From Calothrix sp. PCC 7103 (lineage in GTDB: Bacteria > Cyanobacteriota > Cyanobacteriia > Cyanobacteriales > Nostocaceae), in contig NZ_KB217478.1 in assembly GCF_000331305.1 (NCBI RefSeq), positions 4,478,278-4,542,277 on the forward strand: a stretch of DNA of 64,000 bases, written 5' to 3'. Within the stretch, counting starts at the first letter, position 1. Each line of letters begins with the position of its first letter. This document shows, piece after piece, positions 17,303 to 27,442 of this stretch. Both the position numbers and the translations under genes were made by a program. The notes beneath the pieces are model-generated. The model was not told the origin of the DNA and did not search any database. It was given only the letters and a program-made list of their open reading frames with translations.

Positions 17303-18426
17303 GCGAGCAAATACTAAATATATTGAACGTCTCATTGTGGAATGCTGTTTAGATTCAAAATGGTATTCTGCAATGATTAGTTTTATTTATTAAGGTAATA
17401 ATTTTTACTTGTATGTTTTTGATAATTTATTATTGGTGAGTTTTTATTTTCGGTTCTGCATTTTATATCTTGCTTTAGACAGATACACGTGATTAATATT
17501 ACTAATTTTTTAGACGTATATTAATTTTGATTAGGTTTACAACCCATACTAATAGGGTAAATTCTCTATAAGAGGACTAAATATAATGTTGTTGTTTTTG
17601 TAACTGAATGTTAGCTCATGTGTAGTTTTTACTTAGAGAGGTAAGACATGGGTCATTAAAGTTCTGCAAAGTTCTGCCAAAATGGCACACTTGATTTAGA
17701 TAAAACTGTTACAAAAAAATAGGAAAGATTAAAACATGAAATAAAAGCTTAACAAAGCGCAATGTTTGGGTGTTAACTTTCCATACCAAGTAGCGTTCTA
17801 GCTATCTCAATCCTTTAAATGGCAGTAGGGACAGTTAAGCGTTAATTGCAAATTTTGAACGTTTGCTTGGTACAAATAAACAAGACTCAGAGCATTGGAC
17901 TTTTGAGGTATCTGTTATAAGTACATTCATTTATGATGAGTGTAGGTTATACGAACTAGTAAAAGCGTGTTTGAAAAGTATTTTTTTAAGTGTCGTAACT
18001 TAAAAGAAATGTAGTGTCTGAGGGTGCATAATCATATGTTCGTTTTAAATACAACACATAAAAGTAACAAAATTCTAGAAACAGGGTTTCTTAGTTGACA
18101 TATTGTAATAAAATCGACGATTTTGCCGAGAAACCCGGTTTATTTATAAGTTTTTGAGTGCAGGTTATCTACCCATCTACTAGAATATAGCTGCTTTAGT
18201 ATTTGTAACGATGCAGCTTTAGAATAGCTTGCATAGGCACTTAAATCAATTTTAAATGCATATCAATGGACTAAGTTTTAATAACTAGTCGAGTCTTGAT
18301 TGTGTAAATTCTACAACGTTTGCTGCCAAACGGTTAGTTATGCTGGTGCCTTCACATAGAACATGCGTTTATGAACGTGTGTTTTGTGGAAGTGCGTGCG
18401 GATTTTCCCAGGAGGGCTGGAAGGAT
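17303..18426. other. 1.1-kb intergenic region upstream of the polysaccharide locus
   Basis: No convincing gene is present. The region is AT-rich with many short T-runs and holds the third copy of the GAAACCGGG-type repeat near 18077-18143. As it precedes a 20-kb co-directional gene cluster, it probably contains that cluster's promoter and a long 5' leader. No riboswitch or RNA gene was recognised by eye. The frame extension of the next gene (18340-18426) is treated as leader because AGGAGG sits just before the ATG at 18427. Confidence 0.5.
18077..18143. repeat. GAAACCGGG-type palindromic repeat, degenerate copy 3
   Basis: AGAAACAGGGTTTCT (18077-18091) and AGAAACCCGGTTTAT (18129-18143) are imperfect complements around a spacer that contains its own small palindrome (ATCGACGAT). 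Both arms carry mismatches relative to copies 1 and 2, so this copy is decaying. Confidence 0.7.
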
Positions 18427-20472
18427 ATGAACAGTTTATTTTTCGTTTCTCACTGGTTAGTTAAAAATACTTTAAATATAGTTTCAAAACTGTTGCTAAA
18501 GCTACGAAATAGACATTTATTCGTTTTTGACGTATTCATATTTTCTATAACGCCGTTGATAGCACTGCTTTTGCGTCTCGATGGAAAACTTGATATAAGC
18601 TCATATGCGGAAAGTTTAACGATAGCGACAGGATTATTTTTAGCAATTAAAGTAGCTGTCTTTTGGAGCTTGGGGTTTTATCGTCGTTACTGGCGCTATG
18701 CGAGTATTGAGGAACTGGTATATGTAGGTGTTCTCACAACTGCGGCAGTAATTGTTCAGGTAATACTATTCAACACTTTAAAGTTTGTTCTACCAGTGAG
18801 TGTAAGTGGACTACCAGAGTCGTTACCATTCATTGATGGATTGCTTACATGTCTAATGATTGGCGGACTTCGCTTTAGTTTTAGAGTCACTGAACGTCTT
18901 CAACAGCGACGTGCTAGTTTTGATTTAGAGGAGCGTGTTATAGTTGTCGGCGCCGGAAATGCTGGAGTGTCTTTAGTGCAAGAGATGCAACGTAATCCTC
19001 ATCTTGGTTTACGTCCGGTTGCTTTTATTGATGATGACCCACAAAAGTTAAATACACGCATTCGCGGAGTAAGTGTTGTCGGCGCCCGAAGTGTGATTCC
19101 TGAAGCGGCTAAAAGACTGTATGCTCGTAAAGCGATTATTGCGATGCCAAGTGTTACAGGTCAAGTGATTCGCGATGTTGTTGATATTTGTAAAAAGGCT
19201 AATATTCAAACCAGTACTGTACCTGGACTTAACGAAATTCTGAATGGTCGTGTTCGTATTGAAAGCATTCGCGATGTCAGAATAGAAGACTTGCTACGTC
19301 GTGAACCTGTTCAAACTGAAACTGAACGTGTTGCTAAGTTTATTCGAGGCAAAAAGGTTCTGGTTACAGGCGCCGGAGGTTCGATAGGTAGTGAATTGTG
19401 CCGTCAAATTCTTAAATGTCGTCCTAGTGAAATGGTATTAGTTGGACATGGTGAGAATTCGGTATTCAACATTCAGCAAGAACTTGAGCAAGTAATTCAA
19501 GTACTCAAAGAGGAAAGCAAAACTATACGTTACAGCCCACGTTTATCAGCATTCATTGCAGATATTCGCTTCCGAGACCGTTTACAGCACGCCTTTGAGC
19601 GTCATCAGCCTGATGTAGTTTTCCATGCTGCGGCACATAAGCATGTACCTCTAATGGAAGTTAATCCTGCTGAAGCGGTAACTAATAATGTTGTGGGTAC
19701 TAGAAACTTAGTTGAATTAGCTTTGAAATATAATGTTAATCACTTTGTGATGATATCCACTGATAAAGCTGTAAACCCTACTAATGTGATGGGCGCCAGT
19801 AAGCGAGTGGCTGAGATGATAGTGTTGCAAGCCGCAAAGCAAAGCGGAAAGCCTTATGTAGCAGTGCGTTTTGGTAATGTATTAGGAAGTCGCGGCAGTG
19901 TTGTTCCTACATTCAAAAAGCAAATTGCCGCAGGTGGTCCAATAACTGTTACTCACCCAGATATATGCCGTTACTTTATGACCATTCCTGAAGCAGTGCA
20001 GTTAGTGTTGCAAGCAGCAGTACTTGGTAGAGGAGGTGAAGTGTTGATGTTAAATATGGGTCAACCAGTGAAGATTGTTGATTTAGCAGAGGAGTTAATT
20101 AGGTTGTCTGGATATGAGGTAAATAAAGATATTGATATTGTGTTTACAGGGTTAAGACCAGGTGAGAAGCTATTTGAGGAGTTGTTTATAGAAGGTGAAG
20201 AATATGACCCTACGGAACATGAGAAGCTATTTATGGTGAAGAATGCTAGTCAAATAATTCCTGATAATTTGAATACTGCTGTGAATGCTCTTTGCCAAGC
20301 TGCTGCTAAGAATGATGCTAATTCTATTATGTTTTTGCTGGAACAGGTGGCACCGGGGTATAAGCCTAAATATGGGCAACAGAATGTATTAGAAAGCTCA
20401 CCACCAAATGTTACTACAACAGCTATCTCAGATAGAAATATTTTGAAACAAATAGAACCGCGAGGGGTATAA
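18427..20472 (+). CDS. Membrane-bound nucleotide-sugar 4,6-dehydratase, PglF/WbpM/CapD family
   Basis: The enzyme probably converts UDP-GlcNAc (or a related UDP-HexNAc) to the 4-keto-6-deoxy sugar. From the ATG at 18427, preceded by AGGAGG at spacing 10, the product is 681 residues. There are about four membrane helices in residues 30-150. A CoA-binding-like/Rossmann region follows with VIVVGAGNAGVSL (about 173-185), and a short-chain dehydrogenase domain with VLVTGAGGSIGSEL (about 308-321). Catalytic-region sequence is seen in MISTDKAVNPTNVMGASKRV (about 440-460). It opens the polysaccharide cluster, and an aminotransferase and an acetyltransferase suited to act on its product are encoded in the same cluster. 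The UDP-bacillosamine-type route is inferred. Confidence 0.93.
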   Translation: MNSLFFVSHWLVKNTLNIVSKLLLKLRNRHLFVFDVFIFSITPLIALLLRLDGKLDISSYAESLTIATGLFLAIKVAVFWSLGFYRRYWRYASIEELVYVGVLTTAAVIVQVILFNTLKFVLPVSVSGLPESLPFIDGLLTCLMIGGLRFSFRVTERLQQRRASFDLEERVIVVGAGNAGVSLVQEMQRNPHLGLRPVAFIDDDPQKLNTRIRGVSVVGARSVIPEAAKRLYARKAIIAMPSVTGQVIRDVVDICKKANIQTSTVPGLNEILNGRVRIESIRDVRIEDLLRREPVQTETERVAKFIRGKKVLVTGAGGSIGSELCRQILKCRPSEMVLVGHGENSVFNIQQELEQVIQVLKEESKTIRYSPRLSAFIADIRFRDRLQHAFERHQPDVVFHAAAHKHVPLMEVNPAEAVTNNVVGTRNLVELALKYNVNHFVMISTDKAVNPTNVMGASKRVAEMIVLQAAKQSGKPYVAVRFGNVLGSRGSVVPTFKKQIAAGGPITVTHPDICRYFMTIPEAVQLVLQAAVLGRGGEVLMLNMGQPVKIVDLAEELIRLSGYEVNKDIDIVFTGLRPGEKLFEELFIEGEEYDPTEHEKLFMVKNASQIIPDNLNTAVNALCQAAAKNDANSIMFLLEQVAPGYKPKYGQQNVLESSPPNVTTTAISDRNILKQIEPRGV

Positions 20473-20574
20473 AAAACTTACAATTAGTCAAAAAAATAAG
20501 CTAATTGTTAATTTTAATTTGAAAAATTCAGCATTTAGCAAATATTTGAAAGCATAATTAATGCATAAAAGCGT

Positions 20575-21846
20575 ATGTCACAAAGTAAGCCACTATCATT
20601 ACGTCGTAATTTTTCTTGGACTTTTATTGGTAACGCTATATATGCAGCTTGTCAATGGGGTATGATAGTATTGATTGCCAAACTAGGTAGTCCAGAGATG
20701 GTAGGGCAATTTACTTTAGGGTTTGCTATAACTGCACCCGTAGTAATGTTTACTAATTTGAATCTGAAAGCCGTTCAGGCAACGGACGCGAAACGTGAGT
20801 TTGTTTTCAATGATTACTTTAGTCTTAGACTCATTTCAACACTATTAGCACTTTTAGTAATTGGGGCTATTACTTTAACATCTGGATATCGATGGGAGAC
20901 ATCTCTAGTTGTTTTGATTGTTGGTTTAGCCAAGGCAATTGAATCTATTAGTGATATTTTATATGGGCTAATACAGCAGCATGAACGAATGGATAGGATT
21001 GCAATTTCGCTTATCATAAGAGGTTTGCTCTCCCTGTTGCTGTTAGCTATAGGAATTTATGTGTCAGGAAATATACTTTGGGGAGTTGCAGGATTTGTGA
21101 TCGCGTGGGCTGTAGTACTAGTCAGCTACGATATTCCTAATGGAGTTTTGATTCTGAAAGGCACATCACAAATAAAGCCTCGTTGGTGCCTGAAAAAGCT
21201 AGTAAAGCTTATATCACTTTGCCTACCCCTAGGTTTTGTGATGATGTTAATTTCATTGAATGCTAACGTTCCTCGCTATTTTATAGATCAGTATTTGGGA
21301 GAACGAGAACTAGGAATTTTCGCGGCAACGGCATACCTAATGGTAATGGGTACTATGGTAGTCAATGCCCTTGGAGAATCAGCCAGTCCTAGATTAGCTA
21401 AGTATTATTTTGTCGGAGATGCTGTAGCCTTCCGTAATCTTTTGCTAAAGCTAGTTGGAATAGCTTTCCTATTAGGCATGACTGGTATACTAGGGTCTTT
21501 TTTTGCTGGTCGGCAAATTTTGACTCTCCTGTACCGTCCTGAATATGGTGAACAAACAAATCTATTCGTTTGTTTAATGATTGCAGCAGGAATTGGTTAT
21601 ATATCCTCTTTCCTTGGCTACGGCATGACAGCAGCAAGATACTTCCGAGTCCAAATACCTTTATTTATAATTGTCACAAGTGTCTTGGCTATGGGTTGCT
21701 TCAAGTTAATCCCCGTTAAAGGTTTGTTAGGTGCAGCAATCTCATTAATTGCTGGGGCAATTGTCCAAGCGATAATTAGTTTTGGAGTTGTCTTTCATGC
21801 TTTACATAAGCTTAAACGACCTACAAATAGTAAAGAAAATTTATGA
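20575..21846 (+). CDS. Wzx-type lipid-linked oligosaccharide flippase
   Basis: The 423-residue protein has 12 or so hydrophobic segments across its whole length and the N-terminal pattern RRNFSWTFIGNAIYAACQWGM, which is typical of polysaccharide transporters of the MOP superfamily. It should flip undecaprenyl-linked repeat units across the inner membrane for Wzy-dependent polymerisation. It lies 102 bp after the dehydratase gene and before the first glycosyltransferase. The ATG at 20575 has no strong ribosome binding site, but the N terminus fits the family. The substrate is unknown. Confidence 0.88.
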   Translation: MSQSKPLSLRRNFSWTFIGNAIYAACQWGMIVLIAKLGSPEMVGQFTLGFAITAPVVMFTNLNLKAVQATDAKREFVFNDYFSLRLISTLLALLVIGAITLTSGYRWETSLVVLIVGLAKAIESISDILYGLIQQHERMDRIAISLIIRGLLSLLLLAIGIYVSGNILWGVAGFVIAWAVVLVSYDIPNGVLILKGTSQIKPRWCLKKLVKLISLCLPLGFVMMLISLNANVPRYFIDQYLGERELGIFAATAYLMVMGTMVVNALGESASPRLAKYYFVGDAVAFRNLLLKLVGIAFLLGMTGILGSFFAGRQILTLLYRPEYGEQTNLFVCLMIAAGIGYISSFLGYGMTAARYFRVQIPLFIIVTSVLAMGCFKLIPVKGLLGAAISLIAGAIVQAIISFGVVFHALHKLKRPTNSKENL

Positions 21847-21930
21847 AATAAACTGCTTTTACTTGAAAATTATTTAGACATAATTAAAACTCTCGATTTC
21901 AACACTAAGTATTACCTTAAAAATTACAAT

Positions 21931-23082
21931 ATGTTATCACAAAGTAAACTTCCTATACGTATTCTTCATGTTGTCGGGTCTATGAATCGTGGTGGATTAG
22001 AAACTTGGCTAATGCACATCCTGCGTCATATAGACCGCAATTTATTCCAAATGGATTTCTTAGTTAGTACCACCCAGCAATGCCCTTATGATGAAGAAAT
22101 TCGCGCTCTTGGTAGTAAAATTATTCCATGCATTAATCCATCAAAGCCCTGGTTATATGCACATAACTTCAGGCGTATAATGCAAGAATACGGTCCTTAT
22201 GACATAATCCATAGTCATGTTCATCACTTTAGTGGCTATGTTTTATATTTAGCCCAAAAAGCTGGCGTACATATGCGAATAGCCCATAGCCATATCGATT
22301 CTTCTCCACTTGAGGCTAATTCTGGATTGCGTCGTCGTTTATATCTATCTTTAATGAAAAGCATGATAACCCGCTATGCTACGGTTGGTCTTGGATGCAG
22401 CAATGTTGCTAGCGCAGATTTATTTGGTAAAAACTGGGAAAGGGATCGCCGTTGGCAGATTCTTTACTGTGGCATTGACATGACTCCGTTTGAGAAACCT
22501 GTTGATACTTTACAAATTCGTAGTGAGTTTGGCATTAAAGACAACGCATTTGTAGTTGGTCATGTTGGGCGGTTTATGGAACAAAAAAATCATCAATTCC
22601 TTATAGAAGTTTTCATGGAAGTTTTAAAGCGGGAACCAAAGTCTTATCTTTTACTCATCGGTGATGGCCCTTTACAATCTAATATTAAGCAGCTAGTAGT
22701 AAAAATGGGATTAAGCGATAAAGTAATTTTTACAGGGACTCGATCTGATATACCTAAATTAATGATGGGTGCTATGGATGTCTTTGTTCTTCCATCACTA
22801 AGTGAGGGTTTACCTGTGGTAGGCATTGAATCTCAGTGTGCCGGACTACCTTCAATTATGTCTAGTGTTATTACAGATGAGCTGGATAAAATTAAATCTT
22901 TAGTACATAAAATTAATCTATTGCAACCTGCCAAAAAGTGGGCTGATGCTATTTTTGCAGCGCATAAGATTAAATTGACAATCTGTCAAACACACACTTT
23001 AGCTATCTTAAAAAATAGTGATTTTAATATTATTCATAATGTAAAAGCAATAGAGAAAATTTATGCAAATGCACATTTATAA
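21931..23082 (+). CDS. GT4-family glycosyltransferase
   Basis: The 383-residue GT-B fold enzyme starts with RILHVVGSMNRGGLETWLMH (residues 10-29), the N-terminal motif of EpsF-type GT4 enzymes. It has IIHSHVHHF in the acceptor domain (about 91) and VVGHVGRFMEQKNHQFLIE at the start of the donor domain (about 208). The EX7E motif is intact in SEGLPVVGIESQC (about 291-299). It should transfer a sugar to a lipid-linked intermediate on the cytoplasmic face. The C-terminal 80 residues are divergent and AT-rich in codon use. It overlaps the next gene by 20 bp. Confidence 0.88.
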   Translation: MLSQSKLPIRILHVVGSMNRGGLETWLMHILRHIDRNLFQMDFLVSTTQQCPYDEEIRALGSKIIPCINPSKPWLYAHNFRRIMQEYGPYDIIHSHVHHFSGYVLYLAQKAGVHMRIAHSHIDSSPLEANSGLRRRLYLSLMKSMITRYATVGLGCSNVASADLFGKNWERDRRWQILYCGIDMTPFEKPVDTLQIRSEFGIKDNAFVVGHVGRFMEQKNHQFLIEVFMEVLKREPKSYLLLIGDGPLQSNIKQLVVKMGLSDKVIFTGTRSDIPKLMMGAMDVFVLPSLSEGLPVVGIESQCAGLPSIMSSVITDELDKIKSLVHKINLLQPAKKWADAIFAAHKIKLTICQTHTLAILKNSDFNIIHNVKAIEKIYANAHL

Positions 23083-24523
23083 TCAAAAGAAGCGAATAAA
23101 AATTATTTTGATTCAAATTGTTATTTTGTTATTAACAATATATTTTCGGCTACCGTATAATTCATTATTTATCAAATCAGAGTCACTCATTTATCCTTTG
23201 TGTTGCCTGCTATGTGGATTAATTATTTGGTATTTTTGGTCATGGTATTACTTAACAAAAAGCTTATTTAGCCCTTATCTTCTGTTTATGCTGTCCGCAT
23301 TCTTGTTTAATGGAGGGCAAGCTTTCTTAAAAGCTTTCAATCTTAATGAGGATGAAATTTTAAATGTTTTTGAATTTTCATTTTCAGCAGACACTATAAA
23401 TGATACATTATTTCTTGTTATTATAGGTTTATCATCTTTTCATTTGGGTGCATTAATTAGTTTAAATCAGAAAAAAGATAAATATTATAAAAGTAAAATT
23501 GAAGAAAATGAATTATTAAACTCTAAAAGTACTTATCGGGTAGGGACTTACTTACTTCGCATATCTTTTTTTCCTGCTGTCTATGTTTTTGGAACTAGTG
23601 TATTAACGGTTTTGAGTTCCGGGTATAGTGGACTTTACGAAAACTGGGGTTCTGGTATAAGTGGTACGCCTGATATATTAGCTGCTTTTCTTGTTCCGGC
23701 ATCACTATTTTTACTGGCAGGAAGTAAGGAAAACTTGAAGAGTAGGCGTATTTCTGCAACAATTATACTTATATACGTGATGACAAGGTTATTTACAGGT
23801 CAAAGAAACCAAGCCGTAATGGTATTAACTAGTTTTGCTTGGCTGTGGCATCACTCAGTTCGCGCAATTCCTGGTACTTTAATACTTACTATTGGTTCTT
23901 TGATTACATTTGTTCTTTTACCCTTAATAGCAGTAACTAGAAACAGTTCTAGTGAAGACCGCTTATCAATAAATTATTTGATAGAAAGCTTTTCAGATAT
24001 AGAAAATCCTTTGATAGCTCCTATATGGGAAATGGGAGGTTCAATGTTGACTGTTGCTCACACAATAGAATTAGTCCCAACCTACAGAAATTTCCAATGG
24101 GGACAAGACTATCTGTATGCTTTATTAACATTAGTACCAAATCTTTGGGGAGCGCGGCACCCTACCATTGCGAGAGGTCTTGCAGAAAAGTGGTTAGTTC
24201 AAGAAGTTAATCCATACTTTGCATATCATGGTGGTACCTACGGATTCACTTTTATTGCAGAGGCTTACCTTAACTTTGGTTGGATTGGGGCGCCGATTGC
24301 TTTAGGCGTAATTGGTTTTTTATTTGCTAAATTAATATCATGGGCAGTCGCTTACAAAGAACCCGCTAAAATGGCAATGGTTGCTAGTTATCTTTCGTTT
24401 TTTCTATTTTATGCTCGTGCTGAATCTGCTTTTATAGTTCGTTCTTTAGTGTGGTATTCTGTTTTGCCTTACTTATGGGTACTTGCAATCAAGAAATCAA
24501 TGTCTAAAAAAATGACTAAATAA
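23063..24523 (+). CDS. Wzy-type O-antigen/EPS repeat-unit polymerase
   Basis: The 486-residue protein has about 10-12 hydrophobic membrane segments and a large loop between about 330 and 410. That loop carries GSMLTVAHTIELVP, NLWGARHPTIARGLAEKW and GGTYGFTFIAEAYLNFGWIG, features of Wzy polymerases that join flipped repeat units in the periplasm. An RxxTGQRNQ element lies near residue 246. The start overlaps the preceding glycosyltransferase by 20 bp; a second Met two codons later is an alternative. The sequence is AT-rich, as is normal for Wzy genes. Wzx upstream and Wzc downstream support a Wzx/Wzy-dependent pathway. Confidence 0.85.
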   Translation: MQMHIYNQKKRIKIILIQIVILLLTIYFRLPYNSLFIKSESLIYPLCCLLCGLIIWYFWSWYYLTKSLFSPYLLFMLSAFLFNGGQAFLKAFNLNEDEILNVFEFSFSADTINDTLFLVIIGLSSFHLGALISLNQKKDKYYKSKIEENELLNSKSTYRVGTYLLRISFFPAVYVFGTSVLTVLSSGYSGLYENWGSGISGTPDILAAFLVPASLFLLAGSKENLKSRRISATIILIYVMTRLFTGQRNQAVMVLTSFAWLWHHSVRAIPGTLILTIGSLITFVLLPLIAVTRNSSSEDRLSINYLIESFSDIENPLIAPIWEMGGSMLTVAHTIELVPTYRNFQWGQDYLYALLTLVPNLWGARHPTIARGLAEKWLVQEVNPYFAYHGGTYGFTFIAEAYLNFGWIGAPIALGVIGFLFAKLISWAVAYKEPAKMAMVASYLSFFLFYARAESAFIVRSLVWYSVLPYLWVLAIKKSMSKKMTK

Positions 24524-24577
24524 AATTTTAGAATCCTCTAATATGTTAATTTATTCAACAGAAAAGTTGTAAAATTT

Positions 24578-26206
24578 ATGAAATTAAAAAAAGGAAGTAA
24601 AGTATCTTTTTTAGTGTTGACAATTATATTTGTTTTAATTATGAGCAATGTTTTTAACCCTAATGCTAATGCAAAAAATAATAAAAAGTTAGTTAAGTTT
24701 AGAGAAGACAATAACGCAAATAATCAGGTTGAAAAAAAAAATAAATCTAACGAATCGGTAACAGAGAAAATTTTCTCTGTAAAAGATTTTGGTGCCACTG
24801 GAAATAATAATAATGACGATACAAAAGCTATTCAAACTGCAATAGACTTAGCGTCTCAGCAAGGAGGAGGAACTGTCTTTTTTCCTAGCGGAACTTATAT
24901 TGTTAGCATTAATCCTGCAAAGTTACATGCAATAACTATTCGTAGTAAATTAGTTCTAAAAGGTGATGGGAAAGATAAAAGCATTATCAAATTAGCTGAC
25001 GCGCAAGGCAATTACGACTCTATATTGGCTGGAGAAAATTCTGACTCTGATTTATCTGATTTTGCTATGTATGACCTAGGAGTTGACGGCAACTTTGCGA
25101 ACAACCCACTTATGTCAGAGACAGATTTTCAAGAAAAAACTATGAGATACTCTTTACGTATTTATGTTGGTTCAAGAATTAAAGTAGAGCGTTGCAAATT
25201 TATTAATCAAAAGAATATAAATGTTATTACATTAAATGGCAACGTTGCTCCTTTCAAAGTATTTGTATCAGATGTTTTAATTAAAGATAACAACTTTGAA
25301 TCAATAGGTGGAGGTAACGTAGACCACGATCACTCTACTATTTATACACACGGAGAGCGTATTGAAATATCAAATAATTATTTTTTATCAAAAGATGGTG
25401 CTGGTACTAATGGTGCTAGAACTGCAATTGAAATACATGGAGATGAACATATAGTCAAAAACAACGAAATTATTGGATTTAGCAATGGTATTAATGTTAC
25501 TGGTTATGCAAGTAGTTCTAATAATCAATTAATCACTGATAATATAATTAAAGAAGCACATAATGGGGTAATTATTTGGTCGTTTTACAGTTGGGGTAAT
25601 ACTACTAACCCTGCAATTAGTAATTGTAATATTGCTAGAAATAAAATTACTTTAAATGTAAATGATTGGCTGAAATTATTAAATGATGAGCCTAGTGGAG
25701 GAATAGTCCTATATGACGACTCAAATGCTCCTATTAAAAACCTTAATATTACTGATAATGAAATTATTTTTCAAAATTTTTCTCAACAAAATCAATACGC
25801 AGATAATCGTGCTAATGGTATAAGGATGAAAAGAAATGTCCGTACTGTCGAAAGCGAAAATATTAGAATTATAGGAAATAAAATTGAGAACTCTTTATCC
25901 TCTGGCATTTATATATCAATGATAGTTAACACAGGTGAAATATCTGAAAATACTATATTAAACTCAAGTCAAAGTAATGCTAATTTGAATGATAACTATC
26001 GTTCAGCTATTTTATTAGATGGAAATTTTAATAATGTAAAAGTTAATAATAATAGCATTACAAATAACCAAAAAGAAAATAATTTAAAGTCGGGAGTCGT
26101 ATGGTCTGCGACATGTATTACTTGCGAAGCAAATGGGAATATTTTAAATGTAGAAAATGCAGATAAAATGCAAATTATTCGCTACCAATCTCATGAAAAT
26201 TATTAG
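24578..26206 (+). CDS. Secreted right-handed parallel beta-helix protein (pectate lyase-like fold)
   Basis: The 542-residue protein has an N-terminal signal-like segment (basic KLKKGSK then a hydrophobic stretch to about residue 30). Its domain starts with FSVKDFGATGNNNNDDTKAI and GGGTVFFPSGTYIV, the classic opening of the pectate-lyase-3 superfamily. The rest is Asn-rich repeats such as ISNNYF, VKNNEIIG, ISDNII-like turns, typical of beta-helix coils. Such proteins in polysaccharide clusters can act as polysaccharide lyases, hydrolases or epimerases in the periplasm or outside. No catalytic residues can be assigned by eye. Composition is very AT-rich compared with the flanks. Confidence 0.85.
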   Translation: MKLKKGSKVSFLVLTIIFVLIMSNVFNPNANAKNNKKLVKFREDNNANNQVEKKNKSNESVTEKIFSVKDFGATGNNNNDDTKAIQTAIDLASQQGGGTVFFPSGTYIVSINPAKLHAITIRSKLVLKGDGKDKSIIKLADAQGNYDSILAGENSDSDLSDFAMYDLGVDGNFANNPLMSETDFQEKTMRYSLRIYVGSRIKVERCKFINQKNINVITLNGNVAPFKVFVSDVLIKDNNFESIGGGNVDHDHSTIYTHGERIEISNNYFLSKDGAGTNGARTAIEIHGDEHIVKNNEIIGFSNGINVTGYASSSNNQLITDNIIKEAHNGVIIWSFYSWGNTTNPAISNCNIARNKITLNVNDWLKLLNDEPSGGIVLYDDSNAPIKNLNITDNEIIFQNFSQQNQYADNRANGIRMKRNVRTVESENIRIIGNKIENSLSSGIYISMIVNTGEISENTILNSSQSNANLNDNYRSAILLDGNFNNVKVNNNSITNNQKENNLKSGVVWSATCITCEANGNILNVENADKMQIIRYQSHENY

Positions 26207-26245
26207 CAATTTATAAGAATTTATAATAAGGAGAAAAGTCTGAAT

Positions 26246-27385
26246 ATGAAAAAAATTGCTTTTATTAAGTGCGGCTCATTTTCAAAAACAAACTATAGTG
26301 TGTTAGAACAACTAAATAAAAAATTTGGTAGTTGGGAAATTGATGTCATTGATATCTATAATATAAGTATCAAGCACTACTATATACTCGTTATCAATTT
26401 ATTTGCTTCGATTAAAGAGCATGGTTTAAAGAAAATGTTAAGAAGTAAAAAACATTTTCTATGGTACTACTTCTCTTCAACTTATTTTTTCCACGCATCT
26501 AAAAAAATACTATCTAAATATATTTCTCCTGATAGGTATATATTTTCGCTGCAAACAATGACATTTTTTGATGCTAGCCAACCTGGGCTTCATCATTTTC
26601 TTTATACCGATGATACAGTTTTAGCAAGATTGTATTATCCTAATTTTAAAGAATTTGATATCTGGTCTCCATCAAGAATAGAGTTAGAAAGAACAGCTTT
26701 ACACAATGCGACTGTTAACTTTACCATGAGTACAAATATCCGAAAATCTATGATAGAACAATACGGTTGTGACGAAGAAAAAGTGGTTTGTATCTATGCT
26801 GGTAGTAATACTCAAATCAGCCCAAATTCTATCAAACCTAGAAATTATCATAAAAAAAACATTTTGTTTGTTGGCGTAGATTGGGAAAGGAAGGGTGGCC
26901 CAGAGTTAATAGAAGCCTTTAAATTGGTTACTCAAATACATGCAGACGCTCAACTTACTATTGTTGGTTGTTCTCCAAAAGTAGATTTACCTAATTGTAA
27001 TGTAGTTGGTCGAGTTTCATTAAAAGAAGTTTTTAAATATTATGAAGATGCATCTGTTTTTTGTCTTCCTACCACATTTGAACCTTTCGGTATTGTGTTT
27101 ATCGAAGCCTTCATGTATAAACTTCCTGTGATCGCTACCGATATTGCTGCAATCCCCGACTTTGTTAAAGATGGTGAAAATGGCTATTTAGTAAAGCCGA
27201 AAGATATAGCACAAATCGCACAAGCATTGGATAAGCTTTTGGCAAATCCAAGCCAATGTAAAATTTTTGGAGAAGAAGGCCATCGTCTTATAACTGAAAC
27301 TTATTCATGGGATAAAGTAGGTTATCGAATGAAAGAAATCATAGAATCAGTAGTTAACTTACCAACGCACGCTACTTCAAGCTAA
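26246..27385 (+). CDS. GT4-family glycosyltransferase
   Basis: The 379-residue enzyme has a divergent, AT-rich N-terminal half and a well-conserved donor domain. NILFVGVDWERKGGPELIEAF (about 208-228) opens the donor domain, and the EX7E motif is present in FEPFGIVFIEAFMYKLPVIAT (about 280-288). AGGAGAAA about 12 nt upstream acts as ribosome binding site. It is likely to be a cytoplasmic transferase for the repeat unit; donor and linkage are unknown. Confidence 0.87.
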   Translation: MKKIAFIKCGSFSKTNYSVLEQLNKKFGSWEIDVIDIYNISIKHYYILVINLFASIKEHGLKKMLRSKKHFLWYYFSSTYFFHASKKILSKYISPDRYIFSLQTMTFFDASQPGLHHFLYTDDTVLARLYYPNFKEFDIWSPSRIELERTALHNATVNFTMSTNIRKSMIEQYGCDEEKVVCIYAGSNTQISPNSIKPRNYHKKNILFVGVDWERKGGPELIEAFKLVTQIHADAQLTIVGCSPKVDLPNCNVVGRVSLKEVFKYYEDASVFCLPTTFEPFGIVFIEAFMYKLPVIATDIAAIPDFVKDGENGYLVKPKDIAQIAQALDKLLANPSQCKIFGEEGHRLITETYSWDKVGYRMKEIIESVVNLPTHATSS

Positions 27386-27442
27386 GGATAAACTGTCCAA
27401 TAGCTTTAATCAAAAATTTCTCGCTTTAATATGGAAGCAATC

